DNA of 64,000 nucleotides from Marasmius tenuissimus (Eukaryota; Basidiomycota; Agaricomycetes; Agaricales; Marasmiaceae). How positions within the stretch are numbered: the stretch's first letter is position 1; every line of letters starts with the position of its first letter. The notes beneath the pieces were generated by a model, which was not told the origin of the DNA, did no database searches, and saw only the letters and a list, made by a program, of their open reading frames with translations. A program made the position numbers and the translations under genes. The stretch lies in assembly GCA_029532415.1 (NCBI GenBank), contig JAQOTA010000050.1:5022001-5086000 (forward strand). The letters are read 5' to 3'. This document shows, piece by piece, positions 1-12,713 of the stretch.

Positions 1-1663
1 CCGTGCTTTCCTCCTCTCGGACACCTCATATCAGTATGGTCGATGTAACGCCTACAGTGTACACTCGACATACCCTTTGCCACAGCGATATCGTATATCG
101 AGCGGGGATTTAGCTTTGGTGGTGGCTTACTACACCATCACCCACTGCGAAATCGAGCCGACCTTATTACGCGGAATAGGGTATTGACGGAGAAGGGGAT
201 AGTAGTAGTGTTCGGGATGAAGATTGGGCTCGACATAGGCGAGGGCGAGCAGTATGATACCGAAGTCGAGTCTATGACTCCTTGGGTCGTACATCCCCTC
301 GACTGTCGTATGGCCCATCTCCACCAACGATACACCTCGGCTTACTCTCAAACTCTGGGTCGTTGGCACGGAATGGATGTTTATCGTCTGTGGATTGCCC
401 TATTCTCGGGATGTCATCGCGGCTAGCAAGAGAACCGCTTCTTTCTTTCCTTTTGGGAGGTGAGGGAAGTGGGGAGTCGGGCGACGATGGTGTATTTTCC
501 GTATCCGAAAATGGAGGGATGAAGGGTGTGAAGTGGATGAGGGCGGCACTTTGTTGTCGTCCTCGAGGGGGATTGATCCGGGCTATAGCGGCAGGTGAGG
601 ACTTATGTTACCCATACCATTTTGTACTACTCATCTTTCCCCACCTTCTCTAGCGGGATGTCCATTTGTCAACATGAGGGTGACCATACGGATCGTCGGA
701 GGTTCACCTTCGACGGGAGTTTTGGTTTATGAAGACGTGGTGAGAGAGGATATTGGACAGTCGAGGTAGGCCATCCCATTTTTATCCATTAGGCCTGCAC
801 TGACTGACTTCTATTCGGGTTCTAGTAGGACAGCAGCGGCGCAAGATATAATCGGTGAACGTTGGCGTTGAGAAATGGAATAAGAACGGGCTCGAGATAT
901 AAGGTCATTCTTTGGGGGAAACCAGTTGTATCTTGGCTTACAGAAGGATTATGGACGCTCTACATTTTTGCGTTTTGACCAATCCGAGGCCGTGGATAGT
1001 CCTGCTTCTTCCGGATTATACTTACGCGCGTACTAAGTAGATAGATAAACACACAAAGCATTTATCCTTCAAACTTTATGTATTTCTTTCCTGCCTTTTT
1101 CACGTGTACTGTCCTCATGTTATTGAAGACTACCTCCTGTATTCACTCGTTCTCAAAAACCTCGTGCAGTAAAACCGCCTCGGAATGTCTGGAACATCTG
1201 AGCGGAGTACGAACACCGTCGTCGAGCTATCCCGGTTCTGATCATGGTCGACGGTCGAGCGCGCTCCTCAGCTTTCAGGCCTACGAAGTTGCCAGTCGTA
1301 CTCCCGCGAATCAGATTCAATATTTATAGTACTCACCAGCATCCACCCATCGATCCCTTCCCTACCGCGGCCTGCGACTCGCGAGCACTCTCGCCTCGTT
1401 GGAAATAGGTCCTGACCAGTGAATACTGCAGACCCATTGATAGTGATGATGAATGATGGATGACGACCTGTGCATACGTGAGCACACGAAGGTTTGAACG
1501 AAACACCTTCATCCAGGATGAGGGCTCGGTTGGCGGCGAAAGGCCAAGGGGTCAGTATCTGGTTCCCCTGCGAACGAGTAAATCACGGTAAAAAGAAGGT
1601 CATGATCAAGAATACTTTGTTCCCCGGTGTATAGCTGAAAAGCCAGGCTGGAGAACCAAAGAT
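1..1663. other. No supported gene
   Basis: I see short open frames on both strands but none joins into a recognisable protein. The stretch lies downstream (3') of the first accessory-family gene, which reads leftward and ends at 1939. Confidence 0.4.
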
Positions 1664-1938
1664 TTACCTTCGAGCTTCAGGAACGATCGATTTTTTAGCG
1701 TACACTTGGACCCACAAGTCTTCACTTGGCCGCCTCCGAACCCGGTTACGTTTAGAATGAGGGGACATCAACGCCGTGAGATTAAAAGTAGGGAGAATAC
1801 ATAGAACAAGTAAGACTAATACAATGTGTATTATACGTACTGGAGGGGCCGGCCAGAGCAAGAGGGAGGGCCGAGGCCTGGTACGAACGGAATAAATGTC
1901 CAAATAATGATAGAAGCTGACTACGTTCACTACCCTAC
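1664..1938 (-). repeat. Duplicated 3' flank of the accessory-family gene
   Basis: This DNA is clearly similar to 52925-53180, which lies just downstream of another C-terminal copy of the same family. Shared blocks include TGGACCCACAAGT (1707-1719 and 52995-53007) and the stretch around ACAATGTGTATTATA. The similarity runs through the stop codons into the genes, so the duplicated unit included the 3' flank. Whether this is UTR or a small separate gene cannot be told. Confidence 0.6.
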
Positions 1939-4900
1939 TCAATCGACGGCGCTATCATCGTCCTGATCCCCCGTTGACGTCTCCGATACGAGACGATGGC
2001 GTTGGCTGTGGCGAGATGCTGCAGGTGCACCGCTGCCAGAGAGGAATGACCCCCAGAGGTCTTCCACCGCGGTGAGAGAAAGGCGTGGAGTAGCTGACAC
2101 CCGAGGAACAAGGGAGGTGAACGGCGTGAAAGATCGCATCGTGGAGGTATGAGTCTGCCTGGGTGGAGGAGCAAGCTGTACTGCAGGTCCGTCGTCATGT
2201 ACTCCGCTTTCGGCGTCGCCAGATGGTGAGACGTGGGGGATCTCCACTCCTCTGATGCTGGGAGTGTTGTTAATATCATGCCTGGTAACGGTGCTGTCGA
2301 CCTCGGTGTGAAGACTTGGTGCAGTATCAGCCCCGTCCAACCCATTGCCTGCGAGCGGATCAGTGCCGATGTAACAACTCGAAGCGGACGACGAACCGCG
2401 ATCGAGTGCTTGCGTGTTGGTACCATATCCATCGAATGACGGCACGTTTACCGACGAGGGGTTTCCGGGGTGGGAGGGATAGCCATAGGATGGTGAATCA
2501 ACATTAAAGCCGGCCAAAGGAACTTGGGATTGGTAACCTAGATGGGGATGGGCGCACCTGAGGCATTGGAAATTGACGGACGGTGCGACGTAGAGGATTC
2601 CCAGCCACCCGACATTCCTCGAAGCATCCTCGCCATTGTGTCCATCAGTGATAGTGACGTTGGCATCCACTGGTGAGACCGGACTGTCTGAGGCCCCGGC
2701 GTTGTCGATGGCAGATCCCTTCTCTTCATCGTATAGCGCACCATGGACTCGAAGAGTATCACCCGTATAAATCACATCCTCAACCGGTTCTTGAGCGTGC
2801 GTGTTGGAAGGGCTGTCCGAGGAGGTGCCGGTGTCAGTCTTTCCAAGGCGAGTCTCTATCACAGAGGTTAAAGTACGAAGGACTGGTTGACAGCTGACCA
2901 CACCTTGGTGTATATCTTCGAAACGGTCTGGGCCATAGACGGGTTGGAAATGGTAGTAGTCGTGCCATCTAGATCTAGGACACCGGTCGGAAGCATGGGT
3001 GATAGTTAGGGGCAGTTCTTGGAGAAATTGATATAGGTCAATCAATTGGTACTCGTCGGTAGACCAGGATGTAGAGCGGAGGCCATAACTTGTGAATTTG
3101 AACTCAACCGGAAGGCCGAAGTCGCGAAGCGACTGGGGTGAAACCTTAGATCGACCATCTTTATAGAAAGACCAATAATGAAGGGATGAGGTGTCGCCAT
3201 CGAGAAGGTCGGGAGGAGGCAGCCGAACAAACAGATATATGGGAGATCGTAGTTGACGTTCAAGGGAGGAAAAGCGACTGTTCAGTGAACCATACAACTG
3301 TGCTTGGAAACAGCGGAGCTCTGGCTACCGTGTCAGAACGTGGATATGGCTTAGCCAACACAAGATAATGACGTACTGAAATTTTCTAGGCTGTCCTCTG
3401 GTGAGATTCCTCGAGCATGGAAGATTCTTGATGCTTCCAGGAGCCAGGCCTCATCTACGTACGAATTAAGCGATAACAAAAGCGTCGATCCATCTCCAAG
3501 AAGGCGAAACCTATGAATCAGGTAATTCGAATGGCAACATACCAGTATAGTGTACGACAATCCCACCTTGTCAGTCCATTTTTCAACAGGCTCTTATCTA
3601 CAAGACAACCACATCCGCTCTCCCAGGAATTCTCTGCGATGGCAATGGGGGTTTCGGTCAAGGTGTTGAAGATAGTCGGCTTTTCCATGAACAAGCGACT
3701 GCCCGGTGGAGATGGTGGAGCAAACGACTCTTCCACGATTTCGAAGTCGCTGGTGTCCTCGCTGAAGATCTCGTCGATGTAGTCGCTTTCGCAATCGAGA
3801 TCCCACCACTGCGCATGTAAGCAACACAATGCGAACAGAATAGTTCAATAACGAACCTGTTCTGGGTAACTTCTGCTCTCTGTTCCTCCAAACTCCGTGT
3901 CAACCCTCTGCTGATCGTTCGCAACATCATCTGCGCTTGCGCCAGTGAGAGTGAGGCCCTTTTCCCTATCGTAATGCGTACCCTGGACTTGTAAATCACC
4001 CCGAAAGTTTGCGCCCTTGGCCGGTTGTTTGTCTGGCGTGTTTGATAGTCGTTCTGAGTCGGCGTTCATGTTGGGTCCAATGAGGCCATTGGGGCATTTC
4101 GGCTCTGCGTCGAGGTAAGATTATGAATGCAGTAATTGTGAGATAATGCACCTTCATGAACCTCTTTGAATCGATCCTCGTCGTTGGTAGGTTTGAAGAA
4201 GATATTAACATAGCCAAGGTGTCGAGCGAAATCGGTGGTTGTTGGGTCAAAGCCCCGGGCGAGTTGGTATCGATGTATTGACTTGTAGTGTTCGGTAGTC
4301 CAGGAGTATAAATAGTTGTGGCCACCAATGTAGAGTTCAAGCTGGAGGGGGAGGCCGAGGTCGTGGCATGAGCCGGGTGTAAGTCGTGAATGACCGTCTT
4401 CGTGGAAAGACCAGAAATGCAGCAAGGAAGTCCGACGTGATTTGTATTTTGTGGGAAACCAGAAGTGGGGAAGCGAATGGACAAAGAGGTAAATTGTCTG
4501 CTGGCGTCGTCGTTGTGATTTGGAAGGGGATTGATCAAGATACCCGATTAAGGTTGCGTCAGGGACGACGATCTCTGAGCAAAGTTAGCCGGTGACGAAG
4601 GTGAAACGAAGCGATGACGCACCGTAGTCACTGAGATCATCCTCCAACGAAAGCCCGCAAGAATGAAAGACACTCGGTGCTTGTGAGAGCCAGGCCCGAT
4701 CTATGTCCAAATTCCAGCTCAAACAAATAGACCCCCCATCTTGAAAGAGTCCCTCGAGTCTCTCGAGTTGAAATCTACTCCTGCGTTTCCAGAAGAGTCG
4801 CCTATAATTTAGAACAATCTCACCTGTTCAACCCATTTTCCAACACATTTCTATCTATGGCCGGCGCCGCAGGATCCCCATCACGATCAACCGTCCAGAT

Positions 4901-6145
4901 GTTATTTGCAGTGGCGATGGGGGTTTGCGTCAGAAACGAGATGATTGTCGGCTGATTGCACGAGCCAATCCATTCAAACCGTTTGCTCCGATACCCCCAA
5001 TAAGCCGCTTCTAAAAATGCGTCATCGATTTTTTGGCTCGCCAAGAAGCGCAAGAAAACGTCGACCTGAAGAAGGTCAGCGGTCAAAGGTAGATCATTCT
5101 GATCGGTCACCAGATGGTCCTCGTCCAAATCCGAATAGTCCTCATTGAACTTGAAGTCAGTATCTGGCCCCCAGGGACCAAGACATATCACTCCTCGGGC
5201 AGGATCCACCCACAGGTCCCGCAACGATGTCCCCCCATAAGAATCCGGGCCGGAATCCAATTGCGGATGCCTCTACAACTCGGACTGCGTGATTGGAATG
5301 TTTGGTTTACCACTATGGCTACTTACAAGCAGGATCTCAATATACACGTGACCCAAGAACCCCGCATTTATTTCCAAGTTGGCGAATGGTATGAGCCCTG
5401 GAGTAAGATAGCCATCAGTAATTGGTAGCCGCGCAGTATATCAAGTTAGTTGGTACTTACCGCCTGAGAAGATCAATAATGGAATTTTGGACCGGTTAAG
5501 TGCATGAAGATGCGCGTTGTTCTCGCTCCTGAAACTGAAACTTCCAGTCTGCTTCGAAAGGACGAATGAATATGACACCTACAGACTTCGTCCAGAATAA
5601 CACACGAAACCTTGTTTCCACCTCTGTCTCCCGATGGTCAGGAACCCGAAGCTTGCCCAAGAAGCGCCAAAAGTACTTACTATTGGGGCTCCCGTGCCTT
5701 CAAAGGATTCTACGGTGACTATCGTTCCTTTCCTATCCCCACACAAGACTTCCGCCAAGAACAAGCTTCGTACACACTCGACCCGTCTTCCAGTCTCCCA
5801 ATCATATGTTCGGAAGTTCTCATCACGGTGTATCAGTTTGGACAGTCGAAGTTCGCCACGTTTATATTCGAGGTACTGCAAGAACCAACCAGGTAAGCGC
5901 GCAGCATAACAGGAGAGAACGACTCCACGACTCGCCTCCCCGTACTCTGCCTCCTCTTCTTCCGTCCCTCGAATGTGCCGATACGTCGATTGGCCGCTGT
6001 TGTAGTTGTTGATGGTGAGTGGCCCAGTCCCATTATTGACATTGAGGTCTCTTGAGATCGAGTACACGTCCCTGGAGAGCTCAGGACCGTCGATACTTTG
6101 CTGACCATCCTTGGCGGAGCAGAGAAGTGGAAGTGGAAGGGACAT
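1939..6145 (-). CDS. Accessory-family protein with a doubled C-terminal module (13 exons, 1190 aa)
   Basis: Exons (5' to 3'): 6145-5936, 5875-5681, 5623-5583, 5528-5461, 5397-5327, 5272-4824, 4780-4623, 4574-4152, 4104-3857, 3808-3567, 3510-3377, 3320-2904, 2855-1939. Phases agree throughout with no internal stop; the stop is TGA. The N-terminus has NVNNGTGPLTINNYN and RGTEEEEAEY. A middle part (VTVESFEG... ALNRSKIPLLIFSG) faintly resembles a degenerate kinase N-lobe, which is inference. Next comes LWVDPARGVIC and then a module with LTQTPIATANN, LENGLNR, WLSQAPSVFH, IYLFVH, LHFWSFHEDG, GFDPTTTDFARHLGY. Exons 10-13 repeat that module (LTETPIAIAEN, LLKNGLTR, IYLFVR, LHYWSFYKDG) and end QDDDSAVD. 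Intron 1 has a GC donor. I recall the family as hypothetical proteins of Agaricomycetes; function unknown. Alternatively, two truncated tandem genes lie end to end. Confidence 0.7.
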
Positions 6146-7851
6146 GCCGTCGTGTCACTGGTGGCCTCCAAGGGTTCGTGTTTGAAGCATGTACATGAAC
6201 GCCAGTCTTATATTATACCCTCAGCTCAGAAGGTTATCGAGATCGAACGTGTGGGCGACATGCTGCTAACCTGAGTATTTTTCAGAGCAGAATGACTCAC
6301 TGCGGTGATACACGCCGATCACACGAGTAGTCTTCGTCTATATCTGAGTGCCTCACCTCTCAAACACAGGCTGCGCCAATACCAATGAACATTCAAGATC
6401 CCAGATTTACAACAGCACTACGTGTAAATGAAAGCCAAGTGGCATGGTGTAGACTGCGAGCGGTGATATTTAATGGCACATAATGAGATCAGAAAGTAGA
6501 ACCACTCACCGCAATGATTTGTACACGCCGAGAACACGCTTTTCCTTCGTCAAGATCGAGCACATCGGGATATATGTCTTTGTAGGGAAATAATCACCTC
6601 TTTTGCTCCGATATCACGGACCTCGAGCAGGGAAAATTGGACCGAACTCGGAAGAAGGTGGTCAGCAGTGCAGTTAAAAACAGTATCCGATTGCAAGTCA
6701 TCTGCGCCGAGAGCGGCTCACAACGATCTGCCAGATAGGCATGGATGCGTCAAGGCGCAAGGCTGAGAAATAAGCCGGTAGCTCTGGATCGAAGGATGAC
6801 AAACGAGCACCAGCTTTCCCGGAGGATAGGAAGCACCGCGAGTGGTGGGATGCAACAAGGCAAATGAATATGCGAGAGCGCCTGAGAAGCATCATGTGTC
6901 CTTGTAGCTTTGAAAAGATCGAGAGAATACGAGCCACGGCGCCAAATCCAATCAACGCCGTGCTTAGCTTGAGTGTGTCAATGAATCTTGCTGGCGCGCA
7001 CTCAGTCCTTCTGCTACACAGACGCGCAAAATCACCATCGAGAATCAAGTTGAGTTATAGATCGACAAAGGGAGTTCAAGAACGAGTTCGGTCGATGTAC
7101 TCTCGGTTCGGTAAGCCAAATGTCCGACATCACCACAATTCAGCATCTTCGTCTCTTTGGATCGCACCGATTAGACCCAAACGACGTATCCGTGTCAATT
7201 CCACGCCGTCTACTCGAAAGCCCCAGCCAGCAAACAGCGTGCGAGACGACACCATGCTTAATTTCCTTCCCCCCTCCAGACGAAGTCGTTCTGGTCTTGA
7301 CTAGCCATGTCCTCTGCCCGTTCCAACGTAGGAGAGATGCCCTCGCCGGGCGCCCTTTGCAATCACGATTCATATCGCATGACTTTCAAGGTAGACTAGT
7401 TCCTTCTCCTTCGCGGTGAACGAGAGCTCGTGGTGACATTCGACAGACGCAGCGTACGAGCCTGGTAGCGTATCCCTCGTCATCGAGGGGGCGAAATTTC
7501 CGTGTAGATTGGCTGTGGAGTCTGCCATCCACAGATGGTTGAAAGGAGTCGCGACAAGGGAAGATTGGTAGATGCAATACGTCCTTGTCGGCGACTCATT
7601 CTGTGAATATGATTGAACAATGGCGCAGGGTGTCAATCTGAACGGGCCTGGGAGATTGAGAGCCCTCGATTTGTGATATCGGCGCGCTTATCGCGAGTGG
7701 GTATGGAGGAGTAGGGTGGAGAGGATGTGGAGGGGATCACGCCGGGTGGTAGTCAATAGTGCTCGGACATGGTAGACACGACGGGGATCGGAACGGCAGG
7801 AGCGTCAATGGTATCCACAGACATAATTCTCTATTTATGCGGAGACTTCGG
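6146..7851. other. 5' region of the duplicated unit, no intact gene
   Basis: Sequence upstream of the family gene. It resembles 16219-18212, upstream of the 13244-16218 paralogue: both have an ATGTCCGACATCA block (7119 and 17268), a GATTTGTACA block (6522 and 16544), and a region reading AAGATCGAGAGAATACGAG versus GAGATCGAGACGATACAGC. Any gene carried here is too eroded to model. A possible start MSDI is seen at 7120, but the frame is soon lost. Confidence 0.45.
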
Positions 7852-8090
7852 TTAGTGAAAGGTAACGATTAGACGATGGCCGGATACCCACTCGAGCTCC
7901 TGGTCTCGTAGAGCGTCTATTCCCAAGGAACGTCCATCCCAAAACACCTCCAATCGATACCTGGTAACTGCAGGTCTTGATGATAGGCATGAATCGCGAA
8001 AGGAGGTTTTCCTAGATGGTATTGAAGCGGCGAGCACGGCGGGAGTTGCGTCAACTTGGTATGAGCCGGCGGCTGACACACTGTACTGCG
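7852..8090 (-). pseudogene. Fragment of an unrecognised duplicated gene (copy 1 of 3)
   Basis: The minus strand carries a stretch related to 10238-10660 and 18213-18542. The three share a block reading CATCAAGACCTGC preceded by a CCATCT(G/A)G(G)AAA-type segment, translating in part like HFYLE...HQDL. It abuts the relic N-terminal exon of the accessory family at 8147. I do not recognise the product, and no copy is clearly intact. Confidence 0.35.
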
Positions 8091-8146
8091 AGATTTGACA
8101 ACAGTGAGCGTGGAGTGCAACCAAGGACGTTAACTTTGATACTCGC

Positions 8147-8365
8147 CTCTGCGTACTCCACCTCCTCTTTTGTCTCCCGATTGTGCCGATATGTTGAGCT
8201 TGGCTACTGAATCACCCTGTTGTCATTGTTGATGGTGAGTGTCCCGGGCCCAGTATTGACATTGTGGTCCCTCCATAAAATCGAGTACATGTCCTCGGGG
8301 CGCTCAGAACCTTGGATACACTGGCCATCCTTGGGAGAGTGGAAAGGTGAGTGCTGACAGAACAT
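8147..8365 (-). pseudogene. N-terminal exon relic of the accessory family
   Basis: An exon-1 equivalent starting at 8365 reads HSPFHSPKDGQ... WRDHNVNTGPGTLTINNDN and then RHNRETKEEVEYAE, clearly homologous to exon 1 of the 1939-6145 and 13244-16218 genes. An in-frame TAG at 8204-8206 replaces the Gln seen in paralogues (VIQ-stop versus VIQQ). The exon ends at 8147 with a GCGAGT donor and the intron is still recognisable down to its CGCAG acceptor near 8088. Beyond that the sequence is unrelated, so the rest of the gene is gone. Confidence 0.65.
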
Positions 8366-10237
8366 GGGTTTCGGTGGTGACCTTCGAGGGTGAGTGTTAG
8401 TTAGGAAATGGGCAACTTCCAGCCAGCATCGGCTGCCATACCCTGACAAGTTGAAGCTTGATCTTGACAGGTCGCCAGTTCTCCCAGGTTCGAGATTGAG
8501 ATGTTGTTGGAGAGAGTTGGGAATGCTAAGGGATGAAAATACGCGCTAAGAAAGCACCAGTTTCCTAATAAGCCGTAGAATTTGCGACAAGAATCGAGCG
8601 TTGTCAGTGTATGTCGGTGTTTCCGGAGAAGGATCAAGAGAGGTGCCTGAATAACAATTGCTCGGCCTTCTGCTTTATATGTCATTCTTGGTCAGAGATC
8701 CCACATCAAGCCTCGAGATTAGTGACGAAGAACGAACGATTGCCAAAGATCCGTTGAGCCGTGGTGGATGTTACAGACAACAAGCAAAGGTGCTTTGTCA
8801 GCGTCCGCGGCGTTGAACATGACCACCACTTCGCTTTCAACGGCAATTGAGATGGCCTCACAGAACTTCGCTCTTTGACCGACAGCTATCTTTCCCTCTC
8901 AAATCGAAGCCCTCGGTCCCCCTCTCTATCATTGCTTGCCTCCTTCCTGTGATAGCCACTCCAACTCAAGAGTCAATGCTCTTCCAAGCTCCACTTCCAC
9001 CGACAACAAGACGACTTTCTCTCGGAAGCTCATCTCACAAGGCTAAACCTGTGCCAATTTCTTCGCGATCCGCCGGCTAGTCAACGAACGATACTAGTGA
9101 CAAGCGTCGAGCAATACATCCCAATTCGAGAACTGACACGGTCGTCAGTATCTGGCGTACCGACGCTCTAAACGACGTCCTTTTCCAACCCTTTATGCAC
9201 GGATGCTCCCTCTGCCATGACCACAGGCAAGCGGAACGAGAGCACGGAATCGTGCTCTGCGCTCGGTAGAGACAAGAATAGGATACGATGTCGACTACGA
9301 TTCGGAAGTCCTAAATCACGAGCCTTCGTTATCCGTGGATACATTTGAATCCTTCTTGGACGTTCCTACGTTCGATCTTTCTACATCGATAGACATATTT
9401 GCCTACATACTCAGACCAACCACCCGACTGATGGAAAGCCTTACGCTCCCCACTTGCCCTCACTTTCTTGTTATTGCCGTCTCTCGTTTTCTGTAGCACA
9501 GTGATTAGCAACAGCAACCTATCTTGAAGAGAAAGACGTACCTTGCCAACCTTGTTCAGATTTCGGGCTCAGAGAGATTCAGCCATTCGTTAGCATTCAA
9601 CATCCTTCCAACTGATGGCCGCTCTGGTTACTGCAAGTCCTGGGGTTCTGCCGCCGCCGCACCAAGAAACCAAACTGACGATGGATCTAGTGAGTCGAGT
9701 GTCGTTTAGAGGAAGAAAAATTCTATTCTCACCTTCCGTAACCACCCATATCCTCGCGAAATGCACTACTTTCTTCAATCCGGCATCGAGCAGACCTCTA
9801 GTCTAGCCATGGGTGTTGGAATCATGCTCTGGAGCAAGAGTTTCAACAAGCTCCTCGACCATTATGCCGTGTTATCGACTTCACCGAGCACGACTCGCTC
9901 GGTCGGGTACATAATGAGCGGAGGCGATGTGAGGAAGTTGAAGAGTCTGGCAATCAGATTGCTTGCCAGACTCGCGACTCGTTCTTTGGACCTGATTTTG
10001 CGATGGTGGAGTTGGGTGTCGGCGTTATATGCGGTTCTGGGGGAGCAAAAGCCTTTGGTGGGTTGCCGACGCGTTCATCGCGAATAGCAAGGGAGGGATT
10101 GTCAATCAGGATGAGGATGGGGAGGGATCAAGTCGGGTGCTGGCTGGTACTGCTTAGAGACAGAGACCACGGGAATTCGAACTGAAGTAACGAAGGCGTC
10201 AGCAGACGATTCTATACTCACGCAGCAGAAAACCTGA
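8366..10237. other. Decayed duplicated DNA without a supported gene
   Basis: Around 8764-8840 lies a block (GTGGATGTTACAGACAACAA and onward, ending at a GACCACCAC) that recurs at about 17900-17990 and 51785-51860. In one plus-strand frame it reads like VDVxDNxQxxFVSVRGVEHDHH, and on the minus strand like ADADKAxLLVV. I cannot decide which, if either, is coded. The rest shows only short open frames. Confidence 0.35.
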
Positions 10238-10660
10238 TCAGTAAAGAAACAAAGATGAGACGATAGTCAGATACTCACTTGAGCTGAGCAAGTCTCCGTC
10301 ATCGTCTACGCCAGTTTTCCTGATGCCGTCTTCCTGTAGCCAACTCCTGAAAATCATTCGTTGTAAAACGCTTCCAGTAGATGCCTTAAATTCGCAGGTC
10401 TTGATGGCAGACGGTGACTCGCAAAAGGTGGGTTTCCAGATGGAAGTGAAGGGGGTGGGTAGAGGGTAGAGAAACACGAAAGGAAACGCGTCAAATTTGG
10501 CCATGAGGTGAATCCGTAGCAACGACCGGTAGGCGATGTTTCGAAGATGTTTAATTTTGGACGCACAGATTGGAACATCGATGTTGTTCCTGTCAGTGTC
10601 AGAGGAAGACGTGGTGACGTCGTCTGACCGTGTCATTTTGCCGTTCGGCAAATGCCGTCC
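10238..10660 (-). pseudogene. Fragment of an unrecognised duplicated gene (copy 2 of 3)
   Basis: This minus-strand stretch shares the CATCAAGACCTGC block and the preceding CTTCCATCTGGAAA segment with 7852-8090 and 18213-18542. Two overlapping open frames of 74 and 137 codons exist, but neither matches a family I know. It lies just upstream of the glycosylase-like pseudogene, on the opposite strand. Confidence 0.3.
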
Positions 10661-10713
10661 AGAGTGGCGTGCATTGGGCGCTCATCTTCCAAGTCAACTT
10701 GGACCCTGCCACC

Positions 10714-12200
10714 ATGAGCGCAGAACAACAGCCTGCAGATCCTGCCTCACTTCTTCATCGTTCGTCTCGAAAATACGAGCCTTCCAACCGTAACGACGCA
10801 CAGACACCAGAAATTCCATCAGAGAAACTTTCCAAGCTCGAGTTGATAGATCCATCATCCCACAAGCATTCGCGGCCGAGTCCAAGTCGACCGTGACGAC
10901 GTTCTCGAGCCGACCTTGAAGCCGATAATATCGAGGGTGAGGAAGATACAAAGGTCGAGGAATCTTCAAAGTTGCCCTCACAGAAGCAGAGAGTGAACTC
11001 GAGCTATGCGGCTCCAGACAAGTACGCTCATCTAGAGAAATTGGAGGATAGGCTTCGCGTCGGTTTGGACGGTTGGAAATCTTTGTCTCACTGTCCTTTT
11101 GACTATCTAACACTTTTTGATTGACATTTCAGTTTCATTCTACGGTCTCAAGTGAGTATCACCACCGCAGAAAGCTCGTCGTTGGAATACCACGTTGACT
11201 TGAGCCTCCCTTGCGATTCCAGCCCTAGGGTCAAGTCGACAACGGTCGGTTTTCATCTTGCACATCACAACAATCGATTCTGGCGCTGTATGCATTATTC
11301 CAGTGCGTACTTCGAAGGGGATTGTTTGATTGGCCCATCAAGGCTGACCAGTACTATTTTTCCAGGCTTCACAACAACACCGTAATTACCTCCTTCCGAT
11401 GGGCTTTTGCTCCCTGAGTATTCCAATATTGGCCACGTTCGTCTTCTTTACCCGACGACTTGACATGCAGCTGATGCTTAGTACCTTCACGCCTGGACGA
11501 ATTTGGTGGACCGGCCCACATCAAAAGCGCGTATTACACTACAACCGGGCCCTTTCGATTCCAATTGAACGTTACCCAGGAAAGAGAACTCTCCGAAGCC
11601 GAGAAGATTGCTTCCCTTCCACCGTTTCTAGACAAGATCTCACGAATCCGACCTCGAATAGTCTGCTTCATTGGGTTGAGATTGGCAGAAACCGTCGTGA
11701 AACGCGCAGTCCAGGATTAAACCAAGCCTAAGACGCCCAAAAGCCTCACGAAGAAGTCGACGACAAGCTCGAAGACCAGCGGCAGTAATCCACGAGCACT
11801 CAAGCCACTTCTTCCGAGAGGAGGGCCGCTATTCCGGATGGCGTATGATGAAATAAAGTCTGGTGCCTTAGTTTCGAAGTCGATGGCACCGAACAAGGGA
11901 CTCAGTTCGAGCTTCCTGAACAGACCCGACAGATCCAGAACCGATACCAGGTACACTTCTCTTCGCTGTACCCAGTACTTCGGGTTTGTGTACGGACTAC
12001 AGCGTGAGTCTCATGATTCTCCGACTTTGTGGATCTCGAACCACAAACGCCCCGTACATGCTAGTTTGACAGCTTGGACCTAGTGGCATCTTTCGCTCAG
12101 GTCAAGAAACTGGCCGGTGACTCGGACATCAAGCAAGGCGTCACCAACGCAGATGAGACGGCTTCCTCTGCACGCTCTGTCCAGTGCGGATGTCTAAACT
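10714..12200 (+). pseudogene. Thymine/uracil mismatch DNA glycosylase (TDG/MUG family) relic
   Basis: TDG/MUG enzymes remove T or U from G mismatches in base-excision repair. A start in good context (CCACCATGAG) opens at 10714. After an in-frame TGA at 10894-10896, where Arg is likely, the frame continues to KYAHLEKLEDRLRVGLD, the usual block ahead of the active site. Two short introns then lead to VSFYGLN-PRVKSTTVGFHLAHH and NRFWRCMHYS, matching the family's FCGINPG...GHHFA.P.N.FW..LH pattern. Later pieces in shifting frames read LPPSDGLLLPEYSNIG, TNLVDRPTSKA, RIVCFIGLR and LLFAVPSTSG, all family-like. Extra stops (for example TAA in the P-L-P-P region near 11382) and frameshifts make it non-functional. 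A second, smaller relic of the same C-terminus lies near 46680-46930. Confidence 0.6.
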
Positions 12201-12713
12201 CTCGGGGGCTGAGGATTATGTTTTGCCTGGGAGGATTGGCTTGTTAAATGTTGGCTCGGGAGGGCTGACAAGTCCGACACAGCGGGGTCTCTTTTGCAAA
12301 TTTTTTTCTTGTTGTAAGCCCTCCCTTGTCGACTCCTCACTGTGGCTTCATGCTAACCTTTACCTATCTTCACATACCACATCTTACCCTCATTAGACAT
12401 CATGTCAGTTTCTAAACCGCAGCCAGGCTCGGAAAATTCGACGCTGCGGTCATTATGAACACCCTCTTGTACCTTACTTGCACGACAACGGCCGTACGAC
12501 AGTATCCCAGTATCAGGCCATATGACCTTGATGCGCTCAGATGAGATCTTCCGTATCACCAGCTTACATCTTCCCGCCCAACATCGGATCCCCAAACCCA
12601 TCGTTTAGAATCAACACCATTGGCTTGAATGTGGCTGAACGACCCATATATCGCGTGCAAAACTTTGGACATGATGCGAGGACACCATCGTCCTGTTACC
12701 AGAGGCTCATCTA

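Noticed and set aside
10694..11113. 139-codon minus-strand frame
   Set aside because: Antisense shadow of the glycosylase-like pseudogene, whose plus-strand frame carries family motifs.
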